Under the pieces are notes generated by a model. It saw nothing but the letters and a program-made list of their open reading frames with translations. It did no database searches and was not told where the DNA came from. A stretch of 64,000 bases of DNA from Ralstonia pickettii (lineage in GTDB: Bacteria; Pseudomonadota; Gammaproteobacteria; Burkholderiales; Burkholderiaceae). Below, in pieces: positions 58,000-64,000 of this stretch (position 1 is the stretch's first letter; each line of letters begins with the position of its first letter). A program made the translations under genes and the position numbers. The stretch covers positions 62,001 through 126,000 of the forward strand of contig NZ_JFZG01000004.1 of NCBI RefSeq assembly GCF_000607165.1, given 5' to 3'.

Positions 58000-58105
58000 A
58001 TTGAAGTTGTCATGTTCGGGACACAATAAAGACATATTTTGTTGCGCATTGTTTCGAACAACAATACTCCGCGCCCCTGATTCTGCTCCTCAACCGTTTT
58101 CATTC

Positions 58106-59629
58106 ATGAGTCCCACCCCCCGTCTGCTGGCTGCTGTCGACATGGGCTCCAACAGCTTCCGGCTGATGATCGGCCGTGTCGACGAAACCCCTGGTGGTAC
58201 CCAGATATTCCAGGTCGATGCGCTGCGCGAACCCGTGCGTTTGGCCGCCGGGCTTACGCAAGATAAATACCTGGATCAGCCTGCGCGCCGCCGCGGTGTC
58301 GACGCCTTGCGCCGCTTTGGCGACCGCCTGCGTGATTTCTCGCCGGAACATGTACGTGCCGTGGCCACCAACACCTTGCGCGTGGCCAAGAATGCGCAGG
58401 AATTCCTGATCGAGGCGGAAGCCGCGTTGGGGTTTCCCATCGAGGTGATTGCAGGCCGCGAAGAGGCACGGCTGATCTATCTCGGTGCATCGCATGACGC
58501 ACCAGCGTGCCAAGGCAATCGGCTCGTCGTCGACATCGGCGGCGGCTCGACGGAGTTCATTATCGGCAATGGCTACAAGCCCAAGCTGATGGAGTCGCTG
58601 TACATCGGTTGCGTTTCGCACAGTCGGCATTTCTTCCCGAACGGCAACGTTGATGAATACGCGATGAAGCAGGCCGAGTTGGCCGCGCGTCGCGAGATCC
58701 AGGTACTCGTGCAGCAGTACCGCACGGCGGGCTGGAACCAGGCCGTCGGATCATCGGGTACGGCACGCGCCCTGGCTGAGCTGATCGAGCTGAACGGTTT
58801 CAACGACAAGAGCAACGAACACGGCATCACACGCGAAGGGCTGGAGCGCCTGAAACGCGCGCTCGTCAAGTCGGAGAATACCAACCGCTTGAAGCTCAAC
58901 GGCTTGAAGTCGGACCGGATTCCGGTGCTGCCGGGCGGGCTGTCGATCATGCTGGGCGTGTTTGCAGAGCTCGACGTCGACCGCATGGACGTGACCGATG
59001 GCGCCTTGCGCCTGGGTGTGCTGTATGACCTGCTCGGCCGTACGCATCACGAAGACATGCGCACGGTGACGATTGAACAGTTCATGCGCCGCTACAGCGT
59101 CGACCGCGCGCAGGCGAGCCGCGTTCGCGATGCGGCGACGGCGCTCTTGTCGCAGTTTCCTGACCCGCCCGATGAGCGCCGCGAAGACAATCTCGCGCTG
59201 CTGGGTTGGGCGGCAAACCTGCACGAGATCGGCATGAGCATCTCGCACAGCGGGTATCACAAGCACTCGGCGTACATCGCCAGCCATGCCGATATGCCGG
59301 GCTTCTCCAGGACCGATCAGGCGCGGCTCGCGACGCTGCTGCTGGGCCATGCAGGCAAGCTTGGCAAACTCTCGGGCGGTGGCAAGTTCCTCGATTGGCG
59401 GATGCTGTTCAGCCTGCGTCTGGCGTTTGTGCTGTGCCGTCGTCGGGGAGCGATCCAACTGCCCGGCCTGCGCGTGCGCCACAGCGAAGGCGAACTGAAT
59501 GAAGGTGGTTTCGAGGTCGAACTGCCCAAGAGCTGGATCGAGCAGAATCCGCTGGTGGAATACAGCCTGGCGAAAGAAGCCGATGAGTGGCAGCGCATCG
59601 GTCGCCGCTACAAGGTGGTGTACGTGTAA
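58106..59629 (+). CDS. ppx: Exopolyphosphatase / guanosine pentaphosphate phosphatase
   Basis: 507 residues. The Ppx/GppA ASKHA fold has phosphate-binding loops DMGSNSFRLMI and DIGGGSTEFI; the C-terminal HD-like domain follows (NLHEIGMSISHSGYHKHSAY). It releases phosphate from polyphosphate ends; homologues also degrade pppGpp. The start at 58106 is the only ATG before the first loop; no ribosome site is seen. Divergent from ppk, convergent with olsB. Confidence 0.95.
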   Translation: MSPTPRLLAAVDMGSNSFRLMIGRVDETPGGTQIFQVDALREPVRLAAGLTQDKYLDQPARRRGVDALRRFGDRLRDFSPEHVRAVATNTLRVAKNAQEFLIEAEAALGFPIEVIAGREEARLIYLGASHDAPACQGNRLVVDIGGGSTEFIIGNGYKPKLMESLYIGCVSHSRHFFPNGNVDEYAMKQAELAARREIQVLVQQYRTAGWNQAVGSSGTARALAELIELNGFNDKSNEHGITREGLERLKRALVKSENTNRLKLNGLKSDRIPVLPGGLSIMLGVFAELDVDRMDVTDGALRLGVLYDLLGRTHHEDMRTVTIEQFMRRYSVDRAQASRVRDAATALLSQFPDPPDERREDNLALLGWAANLHEIGMSISHSGYHKHSAYIASHADMPGFSRTDQARLATLLLGHAGKLGKLSGGGKFLDWRMLFSLRLAFVLCRRRGAIQLPGLRVRHSEGELNEGGFEVELPKSWIEQNPLVEYSLAKEADEWQRIGRRYKVVYV

Positions 59630-59650
59630 GGCATCTCGCTGCATCCCAAG

Positions 59651-59682
59651 CAAAACGGCCCGGAGTTACCCGGGCCGTTTTG
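59651..59682. terminator. Bidirectional terminator between ppx and olsB
   Basis: A perfect 13-bp repeat, CAAAACGGCCCGG at 59651-59663 and its complement at 59670-59682, with a 6-base loop and T runs on both strands. Confidence 0.93.
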
Positions 59683-59709
59683 TTTTGCGTGGTGCTGTTC
59701 GGAGCGAGA

Positions 59710-60543
59710 TCAGCCGCGCAGGAAGTGGCGTGCGTACCGCGGGTTGATGTCCGACAGACGCAGCAGCGTGAGGAAATCGGCGACGTTGAAGTCAGGGTCC
59801 CAGGCCGGTGCGCCGCAGATGCGTGCGCCCAGACGCAGATAACCCTTCACGAGCGCAGGCGGCTCGACTTCGAGATCCTGGTTCAGTTCGTCTACCGGCA
59901 GTGCCACGCGCGGGAAGGCGTGGTACTCGATCGGTGCGAGTGAGCCATCGTCAACGAAGCTGCGATACAGGCTTGCAGCAAAGTGCCCGCCGTCGCCCAT
60001 CGACACGCTTGCGCAGCCCAGCATCGACTCGAAGCCGTAGCGCTGCATGTATTCGCCCAGACCGGCCCACAGCGCCATGATGACGCTGCCCGACCGGTAG
60101 TCGCGGTGCACGCACGAGCGGCCTAGCTCAACCATCTTCGGGCGCAGGTGCGCCAGGCGCACGAGGTCGAATTCGGATTCAGAATACAGGCAACCGATCT
60201 GCTTGGCAGCGTCCGGGCGCAGCACGCGGTAAGTGCCGACCACGCGCAGCGTCTTCTGGTCGCGCACGATCAGGTGGTCGCACACGGCGTCGAACATGTC
60301 GACGTCCAGTTCGGTGTGGGCCGAAGGCAGGCGGGCGCCCATTTCTTCGGCAAACACCTTGTAGCGCAGGCGCTGCGCTTCGGTCACTTCATCCTGATGG
60401 CGCGCCCACGAAACGGCCAGAACAGGCTTGTCACGCGCTGGAACAGCGTCGGGTGAGCGAGGAAGGCCCCTCCGTGCGTTGCCCAGATTCAGGCTCGGCA
60501 GTGCGTCGATCAACGGCTGGGTGGGCGTCGGCAGGTCTCGCAT
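59710..60543 (-). CDS. olsB: L-ornithine N-alpha-acyltransferase, OlsB-like (GNAT fold)
   Basis: 277 residues. The acyltransferase region has AQRLRYKVFAEEMGA, HLIVRDQKTLRVVGTYRVL (in part) and ELGRSCVHRDYRSGSVIMALW, the pattern of OlsB/hemolysin-like N-acyltransferases. OlsB attaches a 3-hydroxyacyl chain to ornithine, the first step to ornithine lipids that replace phospholipids when phosphate is scarce. OlsA is not in the window. A three-half-site Pho box with a -10 TAGAAT stands just upstream, which supports this role. GGGGA precedes the start. Confidence 0.88.
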   Translation of the reverse strand: MRDLPTPTQPLIDALPSLNLGNARRGLPRSPDAVPARDKPVLAVSWARHQDEVTEAQRLRYKVFAEEMGARLPSAHTELDVDMFDAVCDHLIVRDQKTLRVVGTYRVLRPDAAKQIGCLYSESEFDLVRLAHLRPKMVELGRSCVHRDYRSGSVIMALWAGLGEYMQRYGFESMLGCASVSMGDGGHFAASLYRSFVDDGSLAPIEYHAFPRVALPVDELNQDLEVEPPALVKGYLRLGARICGAPAWDPDFNVADFLTLLRLSDINPRYARHFLRG

Positions 60544-60574
60544 TCGTGCATCCCCAAGGGTGGATTTCGGGGCG

Positions 60575-60619
60575 ATTCTAGAGACGCTGCGTGACAGATC
60601 CGCGACAAAAGCGTGTCAA
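60575..60619 (-). promoter_or_regulatory. Pho-box promoter of olsB
   Basis: Read on the minus strand, three 7-base half-sites follow at 11-base period with 4-base spacers: TTGACAC (60613-60619), TTGTCGC (60602-60608) and CTGTCAC (60591-60597). A -10 TAGAAT (60575-60580) lies exactly 10 nt past the last half-site, as at pstS. The predicted start is about 25 nt before the olsB ATG. Confidence 0.8.
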
Positions 60620-60671
60620 TCGTGACTATTGCGTGAATTTTGCGTGGCGATGCTGTGACGAGGGCGATGTG

Positions 60672-61145
60672 TCACACGAGATCGGGATTGACCACCGCGC
60701 GCAGCACGGTCTGCGCTTCGTCTTCGCGCATGCGGCGGCTGAGCCACCACACGCCGGCTTTCTTCACGCTCCAGTCCATTTCCACGCCCGCGATGAGCAA
60801 GCTGGCGAGACGGCCCAGCCACGGCTGATGGCCGACCAGCAGCAGGTTCGTATTCGACGGCCAATCCAATGCATCGAGGATCGCGCTGACATCCGCGCCG
60901 GGCGCAAGTGCGGCCAGCGTCTGGAAATGTTCTGTGAGGGCGCGTGCGGTCTGCTGCGTGCGTACAGCGGGGCTCGCAAGTACGAGTGTGTCTTCTGGCA
61001 GGCGAGGGCGCAGCCAATCGGCCATCTTCTCGGCCTGCTTGTGACCACGCTTGGTGAGTTCCCGCTGCAGATCGGTGTTGCGCTGGATGCGCAGTGATGC
61101 GGCCACGTCTTCGGCTTCAGCGTGGCGCCACAGGATGAGGTTCAT
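60672..61145 (-). CDS. sixA: SixA-like phosphohistidine phosphatase
   Basis: 157 residues. The RHG motif is RHAEAED with His8, and the second His is in LLLVGHQPWLG. Length matches SixA, which dephosphorylates histidine phosphotransfer proteins (ArcB, or NPr in later work). An in-frame ATG at 61163 gives six more residues; neither start has a clear ribosome site. It stands alone between olsB and tRNA-Pro. The exact partner is unknown. Confidence 0.85.
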   Translation of the reverse strand: MNLILWRHAEAEDVAASLRIQRNTDLQRELTKRGHKQAEKMADWLRPRLPEDTLVLASPAVRTQQTARALTEHFQTLAALAPGADVSAILDALDWPSNTNLLLVGHQPWLGRLASLLIAGVEMDWSVKKAGVWWLSRRMREDEAQTVLRAVVNPDLV

Positions 61146-61234
61146 GGGGAAAGTGAGCGGCATTGCTTTGATGCGGATGCTGTCTTTATAGCATCGCCAG
61201 ATGACGCCACGAGCCGTAACGCGCCGCTCCAAAG

Positions 61235-61269
61235 CAAAACGGCTTACGTAGTGAACGTAAGCCGTTTTG
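61235..61269 (-). terminator. Strong hairpin terminator after tRNA-Pro
   Basis: A perfect 15-bp repeat (61235-61249 and 61255-61269) with a 5-base loop and a T run on the minus strand. It lies 15 nt past the tRNA 3' end. Confidence 0.92.
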
Positions 61270-61284
61270 TTTGCTGCTCAATTC

Positions 61285-61361
61285 TGGTCGGGGCGGCAGG
61301 ATTTGAACCCGCGGTCTTCCGGTCCCAAACCGGACGCGTTACCAGACTACGCTACGCCCCG
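61285..61361 (-). tRNA. tRNA-Pro (anticodon TGG), CCA encoded
   Basis: On the minus strand the acceptor CGGGGCG pairs with CGCCCCG. The anticodon stem TCCGG/CCGGA encloses loop TTTGGGA with anticodon TGG, and the T loop is TTCAAAT. The terminal CCA is encoded. Confidence 0.97.
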
Positions 61362-61370
61362 AAGAACGCG

Positions 61371-61400
61371 ATTGTACCGCTTTCGCAACACGCTGGTCAA
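61371..61400 (-). promoter_or_regulatory. Sigma-70 promoter of tRNA-Pro
   Basis: On the minus strand TTGACC (61395-61400) and TACAAT (61371-61376) with an 18-base spacer, each one mismatch from consensus. The -35 overlaps the stop codon of the upstream TSUP gene. Confidence 0.8.
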
Positions 61401-62218
61401 ATCAGTGTTCTGGCGATCATGCCCAACGCCACGACGCCCGCGAATGCGGCGAATCCTTGCTGCAGCGCTGGCCCCGCCAAATGCCTCGCAAAGCGCCGGC
61501 CCGCCAGCATGCCGGTCAAGGCGCCGGCGGCAAACGGCAGCGCGATATGCCAATCGACATGCCCGCCAATGGCCGAGGCGACCACACCGCCCATGGACAC
61601 CAGCGCGATCACCGCTAACGAGGTGGCGACGATGGTTTGCATCGGCAGATCGGTCGCTCGGCGCAATGCGGGCACGATGACAAAACCGCCGCCCACGCCA
61701 AGCAATCCGGACAGGAAGCCCGCGCCCACGCCCGACGCGGCCAATGCACGCGCACACGGCAACGTCCAGACCAGCTTGGCTGTGGTGGTGTCAAGGTGAC
61801 AGGGCGGTGCCGTCCGCCTTGGCTGGGGCTCGGTTGACGGTGCCGCGCGAGCTTGCCGAAACATGCGCAGCGCCACGTAGGCGAGCACCACTGCAAATAG
61901 CAGCGTGAGCGGCGTGTTTGGCACGCGGTGCGCAACCCAGATGCCGAACGGCGAGATCAGCACGCCGCACAGCGCCATGAGCCCAGCGGCCTTGTAGCGG
62001 ACCTTGCCTTCCCGCAAGCCGAGCATTGCGCCCAGCCCGGCGGACAGCCCTACCGCCAGCAGTGCAATCGGCGCAGCTTGCTGCACCGACAGATGCAATC
62101 CGAAAATCAGCAAGGGCACCGCGACGATGGCCCCGCCCGCGCCTGTGAGCGCCAGAATGAGCCCCACCACAGAGCCCAGCCCCGCGCTGATGATCCAACC
62201 CGCTTCCATGGGCGACAT
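61397..62218 (-). CDS. TSUP-family transporter (sulfite exporter TauE/SafE-like)
   Basis: 273 residues with about eight membrane helices in two repeats, each with the family Gly-rich stretch (LALTGAGGAIVAVPLLIFGL and FLSGLLGVGGGFVIVPALRR). TSUP proteins move small sulfur-containing organic or inorganic anions. It is encoded 2 nt after the BigR-type repressor, so cotranscribed. In the BigR operons of Xylella and Agrobacterium such a transporter exports sulfite formed from sulfide oxidation. Confidence 0.9.
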   Translation of the reverse strand: MSPMEAGWIISAGLGSVVGLILALTGAGGAIVAVPLLIFGLHLSVQQAAPIALLAVGLSAGLGAMLGLREGKVRYKAAGLMALCGVLISPFGIWVAHRVPNTPLTLLFAVVLAYVALRMFRQARAAPSTEPQPRRTAPPCHLDTTTAKLVWTLPCARALAASGVGAGFLSGLLGVGGGFVIVPALRRATDLPMQTIVATSLAVIALVSMGGVVASAIGGHVDWHIALPFAAGALTGMLAGRRFARHLAGPALQQGFAAFAGVVALGMIARTLI

Positions 62219-62220
62219 GA

Positions 62221-62586
62221 TCAGTGTCCCGCCATCTTCTTCAAGACCTTGCCGCAGTACAGCTCAGAGAGTGTCTGCATGATCTGGATGACCTCGAAGC
62301 TGGCGAGCCGGTAATAGATGTATTTGCCTTCGCGCCGCGTGGTGACAAGGCCCTCGTCGCGCAGCACGCCCAGTTGCTGCGACAGGCTGGGCTGGTGCAG
62401 ACCCACCAGCGCCTCCAGTTCGCCGACGTTGCGCTCGCCTTGCGTAAGTTGGCAGAGCAGCAGCAGGCGGTCTTCGTGGGCCATGGCCTTGAGCACGGCG
62501 CACGCCTGCGACGCGGAGGCGCGCAGCATGGAAATGGCCGCCTCGGGCAGCGGCACAACATCGGGACTGGCTGTGGAGTGGCTCAT
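62221..62586 (-). CDS. bigR: ArsR-family repressor, BigR/SqrR-like sulfide sensor
   Basis: 121 residues with the winged helix-turn-helix of ArsR proteins (VGELEALVGLHQPSLSQQLG). Cysteines are at 29, 45 and 111. Cys45 and Cys111 occupy the places of the redox pair that senses persulfides in BigR and SqrR. The metal-site motifs of ArsR/SmtB are absent. It probably represses both its own TSUP operon and the divergent dioxygenase gene through the palindrome at 62652-62667. Confidence 0.88.
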   Translation of the reverse strand: MSHSTASPDVVPLPEAAISMLRASASQACAVLKAMAHEDRLLLLCQLTQGERNVGELEALVGLHQPSLSQQLGVLRDEGLVTTRREGKYIYYRLASFEVIQIMQTLSELYCGKVLKKMAGH

Positions 62587-62625
62587 GGGGCGTGGCGCAG
62601 GGTTCTATTCGCGCTGTTTGCACTA

Positions 62626-62667
62626 TTGGCAGACAGAATGTCAGACGATATTCTATAAAAATATAGA
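62626..62667 (+). promoter_or_regulatory. Promoter of the persulfide-dioxygenase gene with overlapping BigR-like operator
   Basis: TTGGCA (62626-62631) and TATTCT (62649-62654) with a 17-base spacer. A perfect palindrome TCTATA-AAAA-TATAGA (62652-62667) covers the -10 and the start region, as expected for repression. It is also near the start of the divergent bigR transcript. Confidence 0.75.
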
Positions 62668-62686
62668 TTGTTCGGGAAAGTTCACC

Positions 62687-63547
62687 ATGCACGCCCAGAT
62701 CGAATCCTTTTTCGACGCCGATACCTGCACCATGACCTACGTTGTGCACGCAGGCCCCGGCACGCCGTGTGCCGTGATCGACTCGGTACTCGACTACGAC
62801 CCGAAATCGGGCCGCACGACGACCCGATCGGCCGAGCGCGTTGCCGCGTTCATCGAAGCGCAGGACTTGCGCGTTGAATGGCTGCTGGAGACCCACGCGC
62901 ATGCCGATCACTTGTCGGCCGCGCCGTATCTGCGTGGGCGTTTCGGCGGGCGCATCGCCATCGGCGAGCGTATTTGCGTGGTGCAGGGCGTGTTCAAGCC
63001 GATCTTCAATCTGGAGCCCTCATTCCTGCTCGATGGCTCGCAGTTCGACCACCTGTTCGCGCCGGACGAGGTGTTTCATATCGGCAATCTGGAAGCAAAG
63101 GCGCTGGCCGTGCCGGGCCACACGCCGGCAGACATGGCCTATCAGGTGGGCGATGCGGTGTTTGTGGGCGACACGCTGTTCATGCCGGACGTGGGCACTG
63201 CGCGCTGCGATTTTCCGGGTGGGAATGCGGGCACGCTGTATCAGTCGATCCGCCGCCTGCTGGATCTGCCGCCGGACACGCGGCTCTACATGTGCCACGA
63301 CTACCCGCCCGCCGGTCGCGAAGCCATCTGCCACACAACGGTGGCCGAGCAGCGCAGCGCCAACATCCATGTGCGCGATGGCGTGACCGAGGCTGAGTTC
63401 GTGCAGATGCGCACGAGGCGCGACGCCACGCTCGGCATGCCAACGCTGATGCTGCCGGCCATTCAGGTGAACATTCGTGCGGGCATGTTGCCCCCGGCCG
63501 AGCCGAACGGCGTGCAGTACCTCAAGATCCCGCTGAACGCGCTGTAA
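62687..63547 (+). CDS. blh: ETHE1-like persulfide dioxygenase / BigR-regulated beta-lactamase-like hydrolase
   Basis: 286 residues. The metallo-beta-lactamase core has THAHADH (His70-His75), PGHTPADM, FVGDTLFMPDVGTARCDFPG (20 shown) and the late MCHDYPP. This is the mono-iron ETHE1/Blh pattern, not the di-zinc glyoxalase II pattern. Such enzymes oxidise glutathione persulfide to sulfite. The longer reading frame upstream to 62318 runs antisense to bigR and is not used. It diverges from bigR-TSUP across the operator. Confidence 0.9.
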   Translation: MHAQIESFFDADTCTMTYVVHAGPGTPCAVIDSVLDYDPKSGRTTTRSAERVAAFIEAQDLRVEWLLETHAHADHLSAAPYLRGRFGGRIAIGERICVVQGVFKPIFNLEPSFLLDGSQFDHLFAPDEVFHIGNLEAKALAVPGHTPADMAYQVGDAVFVGDTLFMPDVGTARCDFPGGNAGTLYQSIRRLLDLPPDTRLYMCHDYPPAGREAICHTTVAEQRSANIHVRDGVTEAEFVQMRTRRDATLGMPTLMLPAIQVNIRAGMLPPAEPNGVQYLKIPLNAL

Positions 63548-63551
63548 CCGC

Positions 63552-64000
63552 TTAGGGCGGGAGCAGCGCGGCGCGCGCGGCGCTCAGCACCTCGCGGCTG
63601 AGTGTGTCGAGCAGCGCCGATGCCGCACGCGCGTGCTGCCAATGCAGCGGGACGTCCAACGGTGTGTCCGGCACCAGCTCGACCAACAAACCGTCTTCGA
63701 GATGCTGCGCAATCAGCGCATGTGGATGCAGCCCCCAGCCCATGCCGGCCACGGCCGCGGTCACAAATGCCTGTGACGACGGCAACAGATGGCGTGGCAG
63801 TTCCACATGCCGATGGCACAGGCGCCTTGCCCAGGTTGCCTGCAACGCATCTTTCGTGTTGAACACGAGGCAGGGCGCCTGCGCCAACGCACCTGCACCG
63901 ACGCCGTCTGCGAAATGTTGCTGCACGAATGCCGGGCTGGCTGCAGCCAGATAACGCATGGCCCCGAGCGGGCGGCTGTTGCAGCCCGTGGCCGGCCGCG
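63552..64000 (-). CDS. argP: LysR-type regulator, ArgP (IciA)-like, partial (N-terminus off the right edge)
   Basis: The visible 149 residues are the C-terminal half of the effector domain. The stretch PLGAMRYLAAASPAFVQQHF and AGMGWGLHPHALIAQHLEDG match ArgP, the lysine/arginine-responsive activator of the arginine exporter gene argO. The DNA-binding domain is outside the window. It converges on the dioxygenase gene with a 4-base gap. Confidence 0.8.
   Translation of the reverse strand, partial: RPATGCNSRPLGAMRYLAAASPAFVQQHFADGVGAGALAQAPCLVFNTKDALQATWARRLCHRHVELPRHLLPSSQAFVTAAVAGMGWGLHPHALIAQHLEDGLLVELVPDTPLDVPLHWQHARAASALLDTLSREVLSAARAALLPP

Noticed and set aside
62318-62686. N-terminal extension of the persulfide dioxygenase frame
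   Set aside because: It lies antisense to bigR and across the promoter/operator. The family start MHAQIESFFD at 62687 is clear.

Overview
The window is a gene-dense, high-GC chromosomal segment. Protein content and gene order point to a betaproteobacterium of the Burkholderiaceae, most likely Ralstonia. The supporting blocks are greA-DUF4149/yhbY-rlmE-ftsH-folP-glmM-pst-pho-ppk-ppx, the mltD-gloB-methyltransferase-rnhA block, LpxO, OlsB and a PrkA/YeaH/SpoVR operon. The genus is inferred by recognition only. No transposase, integrase, CRISPR array or rRNA was found. Two tRNA genes are present: Val-CAC and Pro-TGG.

Layout. 1-3.0 kb: a partial zinc-ribbon/AAA ATPase regulator and a DUF4242 protein diverge from a berberine-bridge-type FAD oxidase across a perfect 7-4-7 inverted repeat. 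A tiny secreted YTDG-repeat protein follows. 3.0-13.5 kb: one minus-strand operon of nine genes. It runs LysR regulator, FAD monooxygenase, complete peptide-type ABC importer (two permeases, two ATPases, binding protein), a fused hydrolase/CMD protein and an AhpD-like protein. Six junctions are ATGA stop-start overlaps. 13.6-20.8 kb: a LivK-type binding protein, a SYLF lipoprotein, lpxO, two unknown proteins, a Nudix hydrolase, purU, dnaQ and tRNA-Val. 21.5-26.4 kb: the prkA-yeaH-spoVR stress operon. 26.4-30.4 kb: an accessory-looking segment with a DUF1488 protein, a NarL/LuxR-type regulator with a degenerate receiver domain, two diverged DUF2589-type proteins, a T4-type lysozyme without signal peptide and a secreted two-cysteine protein. 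This is the best candidate for an undescribed system. 30.4-36.3 kb: rnhA, methyltransferase, gloB, mltD and prpE. 36.4-42.9 kb: carA-leuE-carB, greA and DUF4149. 43-48.8 kb: yhbY, rlmE, ftsH, folP and glmM. 48.8-60.6 kb: pstSCAB-phoU-phoB-phoR, ppk, ppx and olsB. 60.6-64 kb: sixA, tRNA-Pro, a bigR-TSUP pair divergent from a persulfide-dioxygenase-like gene, and a partial argP.

The genes work together in several modules. The strongest is phosphate homeostasis. The Pst importer with PhoU/PhoB/PhoR, polyphosphate synthesis and breakdown, and OlsB (phosphorus-free ornithine lipids) lie in one run. PhoB-box-like repeats precede pstS, ppk and olsB; at pstS and olsB the box lies exactly 10 nt before a good -10 hexamer. 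BigR, TSUP and the ETHE1-like enzyme form a sulfide-detoxification divergon with an operator over the promoter. The greA leader carries a promoter followed by a terminator-like hairpin only 20 nt before the start codon, reminiscent of the E. coli GraL leader RNA. Divergent gloB and the methyltransferase share a CATG in which both start codons overlap, with a perfect TATAAT for each gene embedded in the coding sequence of the other.
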